From positions 310,001 through 374,000 of the forward strand of contig JAECYW010000003.1 in NCBI GenBank assembly GCA_023014335.1: DNA of 64,000 nucleotides, in the 5' to 3' direction. Both the position numbers and the translations under genes were made by a program. Positions within the stretch are counted from its first letter, which is position 1, and each line of letters begins with the position of its first letter. The DNA comes from Galerina marginata (taxonomy: Eukaryota > Basidiomycota > Agaricomycetes > Agaricales > Galerinaceae). The notes below the pieces were generated by a model. That model saw nothing but the letters and a program-made list of their open reading frames with translations, searched no databases and was not told the DNA's origin. Shown piece after piece: positions 36,970 to 48,283 of this stretch.

Positions 36970-38860
36970 ATGTGTAAGCCTTTCACTAGCTATGACCGAG
37001 GTAACTTTTTCATGCATTATCACCAGGGAAGGCTTGGGCAACCGCCGCCATTTTGGCCATTGTGTTTGCCCAGGCTGCCAAAACAGTCAACTTCGAGCAA
37101 TGCCTAAATAACATCAACAACCTCACCATTGAGGGAAAGACAGACAACCACGGCCGTCCCCTTCCCCCATCAACCTCCAATGCCACAGCAATCACATTTG
37201 GCTTGTGTGTTTCGCAGTGCGGTACTGGCCAAGAACCTTTTGTATGGACTGTATTCTCCCAGCAATTCAGCGCGTGGTTGCTCCCCTGGCTCGCTTTACT
37301 TTCCCAATTGCCATTTGGATCAAACGATAGGCTGGACAATTTAAACACCATGCTTCTTACTTTAGGCTCCCCCACCCTCGCAGCATATTCCCTCGCGTTA
37401 ACGGCTCTCAATGGTCGATGGATCGCCCGCCTCTTTTCCAACTGCCGATATCCAAACGTACGTGAGGCAGTACAGGTTCTGAGCAGCTTGCAGCAATCGC
37501 CCCTCCAAGTCAACACGGATGAAGCTCGTCTCGCGTCACTCATCGTACTACGTCAGAATCGAAAGTTCTGGAGAAAACTTCTGGAGGGGCTTAATTACAC
37601 GCATACATGGTCGATAGCCGCAGCAACGTCCACTTTATGGGTCATCGTTGCGTATGTGTTCACCATTATCGACTATTTCTCTCAAAGCCCTCAAGCCAAT
37701 ATTGACACCAATGGAGGTTCCGTCGGGTCCTTGTGGCTTTGGCTGCTGCCGGTCGTTGTCGGCTGGCTTCAAATATCTCCAAAATGCGACTCTACTCGAC
37801 TCGTCAAAGCCGTAGACGATGCTAACGCCCTTTCCTACATCGCTTCCTCGAAATCTACCCCGAAAAGGGCCGGGCGCAAGTCCGAGAAGCATGCCTTCAG
37901 CCTTCAGTTCGCCAACGACAACAACTTAAGGAAGGACGAACGGACCACCGCCCCCATTTACAATTACGCTCGGTTCCTTCCATGGGTGAACTCAGTCATG
38001 GTCGTTTCCCGCATGTTCCACAACGCGTGCCAGCGAAACCTCGATCACGAACCAATTACAGACACTGAGTGGGAGAATCCGTATTCGCGCAAACGTAGCC
38101 AGGCGACCGCAGAGCAAGTCGAAAATTACTGTGACTCAGAGCCGTGGCCTGACTCTATTTCGCGTAAATCTCTTCCCCCTCCCTCGAGATGGGGCATGGA
38201 CGATAATGCAGTTTCGCGAATGGTCCTCGCATCAGCATTGGCGCTGATGTTGCAGTGGGGTACCACTGGTGGCGCGGTCGTTATCGTGTGGTTCACGCCA
38301 ACTGTCGGTAAGTCCGACAGCTGTCTCTTCCTCTTTTATACCTTCACACCCGCTTAATAAATTCTCTAGGTCTAAGTTGCCGCTCAGCCGCATACATCGT
38401 CTATGGCATGCTGTCTACTTTAGTGTGGATGATGCTTCTCACCTCCAGCATCCTCACCTATTATTGCACCGACGCAGCGGAGTCCTCTACAATTCGTTAC
38501 AGAAGCCATGTCATTCATTCAAATCGTCCAACCTGTTATCGCATTGCCAGCTCACTCTCCATTTTCCTCCGGCGTTGTGGCAAGTTCTTTGCAGCTCTTA
38601 ACGCCGGGTGGATTGTAGTCATGGGCATCATACAATTTAGTAGCGTCCTTGATCGCTGTTATTGCAACAGCAGCGTTTTCGGGCTCCCGAAGAACTCGTA
38701 CAATGTCATCACTCTCACACCGGATGATGCGGGTAGTATGCGAGGTGCTTGGATTTGTGGTTTCCTCCTCGCAGGAATTCCGACGGTGCTTTATGCGGGT
38801 TTTATACACTTAATGGTTGATCCCCCGCTGCCCGCTAATCACGGCAGTGGTGAAACTTGA
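36970..38860 (+). CDS. 591-aa polytopic membrane protein (fungal hypothetical family)
   Basis: Exons 36970-36973 (ATG plus one base), 37027-38307 and 38370-38860, with introns of 53 and 62 nt. The 4-nt first exon is inferred: it supplies an in-frame ATG and yields MWKAWATAAILAIVFAQAAK, a good signal peptide, whereas the main exon has no suitable ATG. Next come a Cys-containing lumenal segment with FGLCVSQCG and then FSAWLLPWLALLSQLPFGS and LTLGSPTLAAYSLALTALNG, motifs I associate with a conserved fungal membrane-protein family of unknown role. Further hydrophobic segments lie near residues 195-217 and 235-255 and in the C-terminal third (about four more). A long, charged loop separates the two halves. 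Roughly eight transmembrane helices are expected. No enzyme motif is visible. Confidence 0.8.
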
Positions 38861-41800
38861 ACGTAAGTATTTGCAGTACTACCTATATACCCGTTGCAAT
38901 TAGGACCAGCCAGCAACTCCTTATCTCCTGCCACATAGTGCATGTACATAACATTTATTCGTTTCGATTCAATTTGTATTACCTTGTTAGAGCGCCGTTA
39001 TTTCTCAATTTCCTCATCAAAACTACCGAAAATTCCTTTTGGATAGAGGCCGAATGCAATATTGTGGGAGAAGACGGTGTCGCGGTGAGCACCCCCTTTA
39101 ACAGTCCCAACTCAAGAAGAAGAACGGCAGCATTTGAACAGGACGATATATTAGGTCCAGTTTACAGGGTGTATTTGTGCGTGACCCTCGGAACGAAGAG
39201 AACCACAATCGTCGTGGAGCTACAAAGTTCTAGAGACGGACAAGTGGGTATCGCGGGCATTGGTGGAATGAACCAAACTGAGATAGATATTTCCGTGAGG
39301 CATTTTCTGCTAGTTCACAAAGAGACGAGTCTATTCGCGGATAAAGGTCGTCGTCTCGGGATAAAAACAAGCCGTCCAAAAAAAAGAAAGAAAAAATTGC
39401 GACTCTGCATCGCGAAATTGCCAGCCTTCCCATCGCACACAAATTCTAAACCAGGGCTTGGGCCTGCTGCCACCTGAAGCTGAAGGGTTTTTCTAAGTGA
39501 GTACGAGTATGGAGAAGAGGGAAGAAGGAATATGTATGTACCTTCGAAACAAGAGATCCGATTCCCTCGCTCCCTTCGGATAGCACGAAAGAAGATGCAG
39601 GCAACAACAAATCGATCCTGGCGAAAGGCGTAGCATACGCCTTGTCTGGAATCCCGCTAAACCACGGAGCGGTGGCTCGACGAACCGTTATACTGTAGAC
39701 TGTGAGAGATTCCCAAAGCAAGAGCAGCGGACGAATAGCCGAATCCTTCATCAATGACTTCACTTTCGGGCAGGGTGGATTAGCTCAGTGGTAGAAATAC
39801 GTACCTGCGCAATCACCGTGCCAAATTAGACCAGGCTTGGGCAGTCTAACGTCCATAGCAACTTTAAGGCTCGATCAAAGAGATTTTGATCCTAAACGTA
39901 ACTCTTGAAGATTTACGGTAGGAACGAATTTAAAACAGCTCCATAGAGGTATTTGGCGGTGACCAGAAGATGTTGGGCAGCTGTGGGGCTGGTCAGTAAA
40001 AGCACCTCGGAAAGGCGACAGTGCTTCACACTGCAGCCTGGAGTAAATGACTATCACGAGACGTCAGATTGGCTGAAGCGCGAAGATTTGCAGAGCTCGA
40101 GATATCGAAGGAACGGACAAAATATAACATTTGTCGATAAAACATCGCAAGACAATGGGAGAGATAAGAATTAACATATCCACTACCATACGCACTGTTA
40201 AGGACCCCAACCTCGTCCCTCGTCCCTGTACAAACTCTCGACGAAGATGACCAAACGACCCATCCTTTCAACGACTCCTTCGAGCTTAATTAGCACCTAC
40301 GAAATAAAGTTATCAGTAACGGCGAGTTTAATATCAAACAGAACACGCACCGTTGACTGGACAGACCGAAAGAACTCTAAAAATCAGGGACTGAGTGGGC
40401 AAAGTAGAAATACAGCGATGAAGGAACGACAAGTTGTTACAATCCCTCAACTCCGTGATTCATCGCGGATGTAGGCAGACTTTCAAGAGGACCAACAAGT
40501 CGCATCTGCCTCCTGGATGAGCAGGACAAAAATCGTACCCAACGGGAGTACGAAATGGTGCCGCCTAAGTTTAACAACCAGCTTAACGCGTCGGAAAACC
40601 CAGATATAGACGTCGGAGTGAAGTGATAACAGAAACCAGAGGTGCGAAACTGGGCCGTACACTGAGCCTGCGGCTGTAATGAGTAGCAGAGATAGGTAAA
40701 CTAGTAGCACCATGGCCGGGAACAATCATTTATATCCAGGACGAATTGTGAGTTCTGTGAAGCGACGAACGCGACGGTTAGACCAGTCCAGAACTCCAAA
40801 GCAATCAGAACACACCAGAGTGCAGATGGAGATGGGCCTGCACTGTACACAATAAGATGAGCTCAATAAACGGCAGTGGAAGCAAAGGCACGCCGACTTA
40901 CCACCCTCGATGGACACTCCCTTCGTGTCGAGTGACGCGTCCCGCATCAGGGCACTGTAACATCCGTAGCTGGGAAGGCGGACTCGGACAGCGTCGCGCA
41001 GGCTTGGCCGGCGCGCAAAGGGACCTAGCTGGCGCATGGGGACATGAAAGCTGAGATTGCGGCGCAGTGCGTGGGCAGGGAATTGGGGGAAAAGGAAGAA
41101 AGAAAGACGCGACGACGGGCCCTGATTATAAGAATGCGCACGGACCTGACAGATTCCCCTGCACTCGGATCTCTCCGATGGATCAGTCTCTGCTTGTGAA
41201 TGTTTGAATCGCGGGTCATTGACTTCGGTGAGCGTTTCCAGTCCCGCATCTTGCTCGCGTCCACCTCACATCGTCCTGCCCGACTTTGCCCACCACTGCG
41301 GCAGCTGCTGGTTTGGAATACGATATTTGCGACAGAACCCTTTCGTCGCCTGCACAGATCTTTTGACCATAGCCGCCCTGGCGGGCTTTTCTTGCCTGGC
41401 CTGTAGACAGGACGTCAGAATCGATAACGGAATACCAGGTACGTTTTGAGCTTTGACTGCAGTTCGTCATTGCCGGAGGTTGTCAAACAAAAACTTTATC
41501 TCAGGTGTGGCCCTTAGGCATTGCTTTTTCGACCTTTGACTTTCTTCCGACAAGCTCATGACTTCCAGATCGTCGAACTATGAATCGGTTAAATACTTAT
41601 CGGCTTAGGTCTCGCGATACTTTTTGTAACCATTTACAGGGAGTAATTCACGGCAGGATTAACCGCCCCAGTGTTTGCTTGCATGTTCGAGCAACGACAC
41701 CCGGTGCCGCTGTTCGACCTCAATGTTGTTGTACGTTTTTCCTATTCTCTTTCCCGCTGGGTTTGTGTTTAACAGGCGCATTATGCCACAGTAATTCAGC

Positions 41801-43755
41801 ATACATACCTCCTCGTGGAAGGACCGATCCACAAACCAGCGCCTACCTGTGGTCGCAAACATGAGCTCAACAAGGACAAGGCGTCAGCGTCATCGAAATA
41901 TGTGATTGTAGGATGATGCAGGTTCCTTGGAAATTTGAGATTATGGTACGTGCTTTACCCTATCAATCCTTCTTTTCAAAAAACGCTGGTTCATTGCGCA
42001 GTTATTTTCACTGTCGGTTACGAGACACCTTCCTACTGGATCCACCGGCCTCCAGATCTTCGAACGCTGCTCCCAGCCGATTAAAGATTCGGTTCGACCT
42101 TAACTATTTTAGGCGAATTCCAGGTGAGAGATTCATATCCTGACCCATAGCGTTTGAAATAAAACCTATCAACAGTACCAAAGGCCCAGCGTTCTCCCTA
42201 TTGGGGTGAGCCGCCTTCCTGACTTGCCGCATAAGCACTTTTATTTGTACTAAACGCCACGTTCACTTTGAAACTTCATCGCGCCATGAACAAGGGGTTC
42301 GGCTTGAACATAATTCGAACATGAGGATATCATGGCCACCGTTATTGCGACGTAGCGGAGAAACGGTACTGGTAAGAGTGAATGCGCTGTTTTTGCTATT
42401 CCTTTCGTGAACTTATGACATTTGCCGCAGCCGATGAAAGCACGGTTATTATGTTATTTTTCTGAGTCCGGTAACACAAGTCAGGCATCCCCTCGCTGAA
42501 ATTGGGATCATTAGTTTTCTGGCAACTGCAAATCCGCCAAGGTGCACAGTCGTTAGAACGCCAAGGACAGTTTGAGAATCGTGCCCCCCTATTCATCGGT
42601 CGATCCCTTCTTTTCAATCCAGTTAACGAGGCTAATCACCTTTAAATTTGTGTGGTGACTAGGTCACAATTGTTCCGCAAACACTCCCCGAAACATACCT
42701 CCGAACAAATCTATTCATGTGCATTTCCTTCTTCTTAAGGCTTTCCAACATCCTACTCCATCCCTAATCTACCCGGTTCAATCGTTTCAAAGACTTCCGT
42801 AACGCGAAATCTATCTTCGAACCACCTCAGGGGTAGTTTGCTGCACACGATCCATCTAGTCGCTATATGCCGATTCGCAGCATAAAGCGTGCTGGTCGTT
42901 CGTTTAGAGGGCGTACCCTCTGGTGGTTCTTTTCTGGTAGCATCTTTCCGTTTGGAAAAGTCTATTGCTGACATGTTTTGAGTTCATCGTCTCCACTTTT
43001 TCTGTTGCCTTTTCGCCCTGTCGCATTCTGGGACATTGGTTATGTTATTTTTCTATGGCTTCTGGCGGTTCCCTTGACTCGCGTCCGGTTAACTGCCCAA
43101 CAGATTGCGTATCCGTGTCAGAAGCGATGTGGTCAGTTCTTTTTACATTCTACGTTCTACGCTCGCAATTTATATGCGCTAGCTTTCTTTTCATAACATC
43201 TAATCTCTAGCCACTGCTTTTGATCGTTCGCAGGTATTGTCTAACGTCCTTCTATAGCTTCGTCAGGCGCCTTGTTTTTCTCCTTCATCTAATCATGTCT
43301 TCTTCGACCGCTTCTCCTTCCGAGGCACCGACACCTGTTGGGTAACCACAGCCTTCAGGATCGGCACATACACAGCCATCCTTGTCACGCCAATGTTGAA
43401 TGCGCCGTCCAAATTTCAGGCGTTTATGCTCACCGTAGCGTCGCGTTTGGGTCGGTAGGTTGCTCATGGTTCATGCTTTCTGTTCCCCGACTGGCTTTAT
43501 TGTCCTCTGACGTTTGTCGTTTTCATTCTTGGAGTAATTCGAGCCCACAGCGTGGTTGCGCTAGCATATCGACATCGGATAGTGAATAAAACACCGCCCC
43601 AGCACAGCCCTAGTTGTGGCTGAGAAGCACGGACAGCCTCGATTCGTTAAATACCTCGATACTATATGTTCGAGGCAGGCGGTTCATCTTTCCTTCCCAT
43701 TTAACTTTTGTCCAGGAGTCAGTTACTCAAATCATCGAATTCCAACTGGTCAATC
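38861..43755. other. Long gene-poor stretch with no confident gene
   Basis: A 105-codon minus-strand frame at 39446-39763 and frames at 40483-40725 and 40726-41037 (minus) have no recognisable domains. From 41.2 to 43.6 kb on the plus strand, GT-AG-like boundaries alternate with short open stretches, for example CCHHCGSC-like wording near 41.3 kb. A GGTACTGGTAAG junction at 42.36 kb resembles the one recurring in the spacer blocks (16.81, 26.82 kb). It is probably another relic of the decayed sequence seen at 12-33 kb. Confidence 0.35.
39774..39835 (+). pseudogene. tRNA-like fragment (5' half only)
   Basis: GGGTGGATTAGCTCAGTGGTAGA contains a perfect A-box-like TAGCTCAGTGG and a D-loop-like segment. 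No B-box (GGTTCGANTCC) follows at a plausible distance and the D-stem does not pair fully. It may be a truncated tRNA copy or the head of a tRNA-derived SINE. It is not a functional tRNA as far as I can see. Confidence 0.3.
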
Positions 43756-46201
43756 ATGGCGGCGATGTTTGGATCTAATACTATGGTTACAGGTGGAACT
43801 TTTGTACAGAATCATGACAACAGGCAAGTCCACACCAGCAAAGGTGAGTAAGAAAGGCGACAGCTTTCCAGGCTTAACGCTCCGTCACTAAATTTGAACA
43901 GGAAACCTTGACCGCCTGGTGGAGGCAACTTCCCCAACGGCGTTCCACAATTCCATGGAACGTTATGACCCGCCTAAGTGTCATCCAAATACGAGGGTGG
44001 CGGTTCTCCAGAAGATCAAGGACTGGATCCTCAGCCTCGACCCGGAGACGCGAAGCGCCGTTATTATGTGGGTAAATGGGCCTGCGGGAGCTGGAAAGTC
44101 GGCGATCGGGCAGTCCATTGCCGAATGGGCATTCGAGGAGGGACTCTTATTTGCCAGTTACTTTTTTTCTAGATCGGACTCGACGCGGAACCATCCCCGA
44201 TCCCTAATCGCTACCATCGCATACCAAGCAGCGTCCTATTCTAGTGATCTTCGGGACCTTATTCTGGCCGCCGTAGCCGAGGACCCGCTGATCTTTACAC
44301 GATCGCTCATGACCCAACTTCGCAAACTTATCATAGATCCCCTTCGCTCCCTTATAACTTCAGGAAATTCCAGCGAACCCCTGTCCCGGCGCCTCATCAT
44401 TATTGATGGGTTAGATGAATGTGACCGCGCTGGACAAACAGACATCCTCCGCACGATATCAGAAGCACTCCAAAATCACAACCTGCCCCTAATATTTCTT
44501 GTGGCCAGTCGTCCGGAGTACGACATTACGTATATGTTTGGTTTGGGATACCTCAGAGAATCCACGGCCCGACTCCCACTGGACGATAAATATCAGCCGT
44601 CATCCGACATCAAGCTTTACCTCCAGCACGAATTCAATGAAATCAAGCGGAACCATCCGTTGAAGGCGCAGATTCCACCGGAGTGGCCTGTCCAAAAAAT
44701 ACTGGATCAACTTGTCAAGAAGTCCTCAGGCCAGTTTATTTATGCAGCTACGGTTATAAAATTCGTTAAATCCACACGCCATCGACCTTTTCATCGCTTA
44801 GATATAGTCCTCGGTCTTCGTCCCACTGGCGGAAGCAGCGACTTGCCTTTTTCCGAGCTGGACGCGCTATACCACCATGTATTCACCTGCGTCCAAGATA
44901 TCAAACTTGTCTCAAAAATCCTGGCCTTTCAAATACTCAGACCTCTAGAGCATGATGTGAGCTACATAGAACGTATTCTGTCGCTGAATTTAGGCGACAT
45001 TGAGCTCCTCTTCTGTGACCTCCAGTCAATTGTCGGATTTGAACCATTTCCATATGAGAAACGACCCGAGCTCCAACTCTTCAAATTACATTTCCATCAT
45101 GCATCACTGCCCGACTTCCTTCTAGACGAATCACGCTCTAAAGAGTTGTACATTGATGCCCCTATGCGACATGCTGAATTTGCACAAGCATTATTTCCAT
45201 ATTTCCCCCGTAAGTGTATCTGGTCCTTGTCATAACTTGGCATTGTTACATATTCTTCGCAGAATTTGCGTCTGGCTTTGACCTGCAAGTTTGCGCTTAT
45301 CACCTTAGGCGAGCATTACCCAGTGAAGAACTTCGACGTGGAATTCTAGGCCTTGATATCACAGGATTTTTTCGTTTACCTCCAGGATCAGAGGTTTTAG
45401 ATGTCCTCAGGACGGTGGGGCAATTTTTAGAATCCATTAAGCAATCGGTATGAGTATCTCGCATAATTTTAATGCCTTCTCAAACTGACATACCTGTTCA
45501 AGCAATTTATTGATGCCGAAAATTTCCATCGTCATCACAGCCAGGCAGTTGATGAATATGTAGGGCAGCAGCTGGGTAGCTACTACTCAGTGAAAGGCTT
45601 AGCTGCCCTTATTGCCGTTATTTCCATCTCTGACAGGAGGCCTATTGAATTGACTACTGCCAGCTTCAACACACTATTCGAGCTTGACGAAAAATCAACG
45701 CACATCGACATAGCCGCCCTCAGACTAATTCCCGCGCTGACGGACAACATCCCAAAGGCCTACGAGTACTATGATTTCTTGCACACAATGCTTTCACACA
45801 AAACACGACTTGGAAGTTACGTGCCAACGACCACGGTGTACACCAACAGTGCAATTCACTTACTGAAGCGCATAATTCGTCACCTGGAACTCAAGTGGCC
45901 CTGGGATAACGAGAACGTAAAGATGTGGGCATATGGTCTGGATTGTCTCGCCAAACTTCTCAAGGAATCGAGAAGGTCAGAAACGCTGATCGATTTGGCT
46001 CAAAGGTGCAATTTTTCGATGATACCAGATGTTCTTCGGCACGGAAAGACAATCGTGGCGCATGAAGTTGGAGTATACTTACAAAGGATGTGCGGAGGAC
46101 GAATGACGGGTCCTGAGTTCCAAAGCTTCCTTGAAATGAATGGGGTGGCAGACTCCGTACGCGCCGCAGCCCCAGGTGGTGGTGTACCTAATTGGTGGTA
46201 G
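43756..46201 (+). CDS. NACHT-domain NLR-like NTPase
   Basis: Exons 43756-43843, 43902-45209, 45263-45447 and 45503-46201, with introns of 58, 53 and 55 nt, all in phase; product 759 aa. A short N-terminal segment with a GGTF motif and NLDRLVEATSPTAFHNS leads into a NACHT P-loop NTPase. Walker A is GPAGAGKS at residues 89-96, the hydrophobic Walker B is LIIIDGLDE at 194-202, and a VASRPE motif follows at 230-235. This layout is common in the greatly expanded NLR-like families of Agaricomycetes, whose ascomycete relatives include heterokaryon-incompatibility regulators. The C-terminal ~300 aa are helical and lack obvious WD40, ankyrin or TPR repeats, so no classical sensor repeat domain is present. 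An in-frame ATG at 43765 is an alternative start. The gene is tail to tail with the HNH gene, 310 bp apart. Confidence 0.9.
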
Positions 46202-46511
46202 CCAGGATTTATATTTGAATTTAAACATTTTTATTTGTGGGCGAGCAATTCAAAGCGATGCCACGGGACGATTTTATCATTTAAACAGTCCGCGAGGCGC
46301 TAACAATTATGTAGGAATTGTGAAACGAGGGAGAAAAAGACAACAAGCGGATGATTGAACTACAAATGGCTCGAAATAGAGTATCAAAAATATTCGAGTC
46401 CGTGATGGGACAGCATGGATACAGATATTTGAATTGGTCAATTGGAGGCTACCCTCATGGGAATGCAGTTCTACGTCTCCAAACTGCTGGGAGAAGAATG
46501 ATGCACGCCAC

Positions 46512-47789
46512 CTACAAAGGAATAACTTGACTGTTCCAGGCATCTACTTTTTCCTGCACGCGTCTCTTCTCCGCCACCTCTGCCTTCTCCTTAGCTTCTC
46601 TTAACGTAGTTTGTAGCTGTTCCTTTGGAACCAAGACATATGGCAAAGCCAAAAGCATGTCGAAAGTATCAGGGGTTGCGCGAGCGTCATGCCGCGCCTG
46701 ACGCTTCTGTGCTCTGATCTCTGCCCTCTCCGAGCGAGCTGTGTGCGTCTGATTCATAGCCTCGCTATGGTAGAAAGCGTCCGTCCAAGTGGCAGAGACC
46801 TCATCTTTTAGGGTCTGAGTTCCAAAATAATGAAGGATAACGCTAGCGTAGACGGCGTCGAAAAGAATATCAGGAGGCCAGTCCGGAGAATCAGACATTC
46901 GGATTGGAGTAGGGGAAGTGGGTGCAGCGGGGCCGCCAAAAAAAGGTGGGAAATCGGGTTTAAAGAGATGAGCTGTATACCTTTTCTCTGCTGGTGGTGC
47001 GGTAGGGTCGACGTCGGCTGTGTTCATAGCAAAGTTTGGCGTCTGTTTATAAATGTCATTAGATTTGGATAAGATACTACGCAAGCCGCACGTACTGGTA
47101 AGAAAGCAACGTATTTACCCGACCCGGCGTGAGTGAACCTATTTAGAAAGAGTCCATTTCGGACGTCGTTTATGTCTTGTATGATGTCGCCACCTGTAGG
47201 GTCGCGACTGCGACGTTGAGTGTAAGTCCTGATGTCCTGCCGTCATTTCAATGGTTAGCGAGGATAGAATTATTAATTGAGACCTGCCTACCATATTGCT
47301 CTTGGTGTGAGCCAGAAGGTGCGCCACGTCGCATAGTATCTCCTGCATCCCTGTCAAAACGCATCGATTTCCATCCCGCTCTGCAACTTCGGAGCGGAGT
47401 ACAGCTTTTTCAGTGTTGGGAGTACTAGTGGTGAGGTTTGTTCCCGCGATTTTAGGATCAACCGGGAACATTCTTCGCCTTTCGTCGTCACTGGTGAAAT
47501 AGTATACCGCGATAGACTCAGCAGGGAGACCGGCATTATAGTCCACAATATTGCACCATTCGTGGCTGTGTGAAAGATGACCTTCTGCTCCAACGACAAT
47601 TCCAATGGCGTAGCGAATCCATTTGAACGGTCTGGGCGTGAACTCGAGTAATTTGAGGGTTTCTAGTGGAATAGTGAGGCAGAGAACCCAATGCCAATTG
47701 TCGGCATCGAGATTGATGCCGGCGCCTAGCGCTACAGCGCGAGGGAACGATGCGTATACTTGAATCTCGGGGTTAGCTGTCGGGGTCAT
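46512..47789 (-). CDS. HNH nuclease-domain protein (HNH_2-like)
   Basis: Exons in transcription order: 47789-47292, 47236-47096 and 47042-46512. Introns are 55 and 53 nt, both GT-AG and phase 0; product 389 aa. The central domain shows RDGNRCVLTG (138-147), CDVAHLLAH (153-161), INDVRNGL (188-195) and a later His in RFTHAG, giving H157-N193-H202 in the order expected for an HNH fold. A TPNFAMN block and a C-terminal Lys/Glu-rich coiled coil (about 350-382) are usual in this basidiomycete family. Nuclease activity is inferred from the motif only. The start at 47789 (MTPTANPEIQ) was chosen because it begins the conserved part; an in-frame ATG at 47828 would add 13 residues. Confidence 0.85.
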
Positions 47790-48283
47790 GATGAACGAGA
47801 ATGAGAGACGATGTCTTAATTTCGACAAGTATTATGTAATGGCCAGAAATTAAGCAAACTGGGTGGAACTCGATCGCGAGCTCCAATTACACAGAGGGTA
47901 AGGCAGTTAGAAAAGAAACCGCCGAGGTGGTATCGAATTGAATCCACGATACCTCCAATCCGTTCTTCCATCATTCGTCATATCGACGGTGGCGAACGAC
48001 GTGTCGGCGTGCCATACAGTGGCTTGGAATAACGGGGAAGGCGGTAGCGACATAGCGTCTCTGCGAAATCGCCCTTACTGTGGTACATGGCAGAAATTTG
48101 GTTTTATTGTCACAGATATCATTTAGGATGAGGTAGGGTGACGTGGGTTAAGCGTAGTGAGTTCTACTAGCCGGGTATTCCTCTCTGGCAAAATACAGAT
48201 GTAAGTTAAACATGAGTACGATCCTGCCAATAATTAATTTATGAACCTATGTACCGTAGAAATAAAATGTCCCAATGATTTAC
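47790..48283. other. Intergenic, nothing recognised
   Basis: Short stretch between the start of the HNH gene and the end of the next minus-strand gene. It should contain the HNH gene promoter. No repeat or RNA gene is seen. Confidence 0.4.

Noticed and set aside
37010..37543. 177-codon minus-strand frame
   Set aside because: Antisense to the well-supported 591-aa membrane protein and without domain features.
39446..39763. 105-codon minus-strand frame downstream of the membrane protein
   Set aside because: No domain, no supporting exons and no paralogue in the window to test conservation.
39794..39835. Complete tRNA starting at the GGATTAGCTCAGTGG block
   Set aside because: The T-arm is missing and the D-stem is mispaired, so it was kept only as a fragment.
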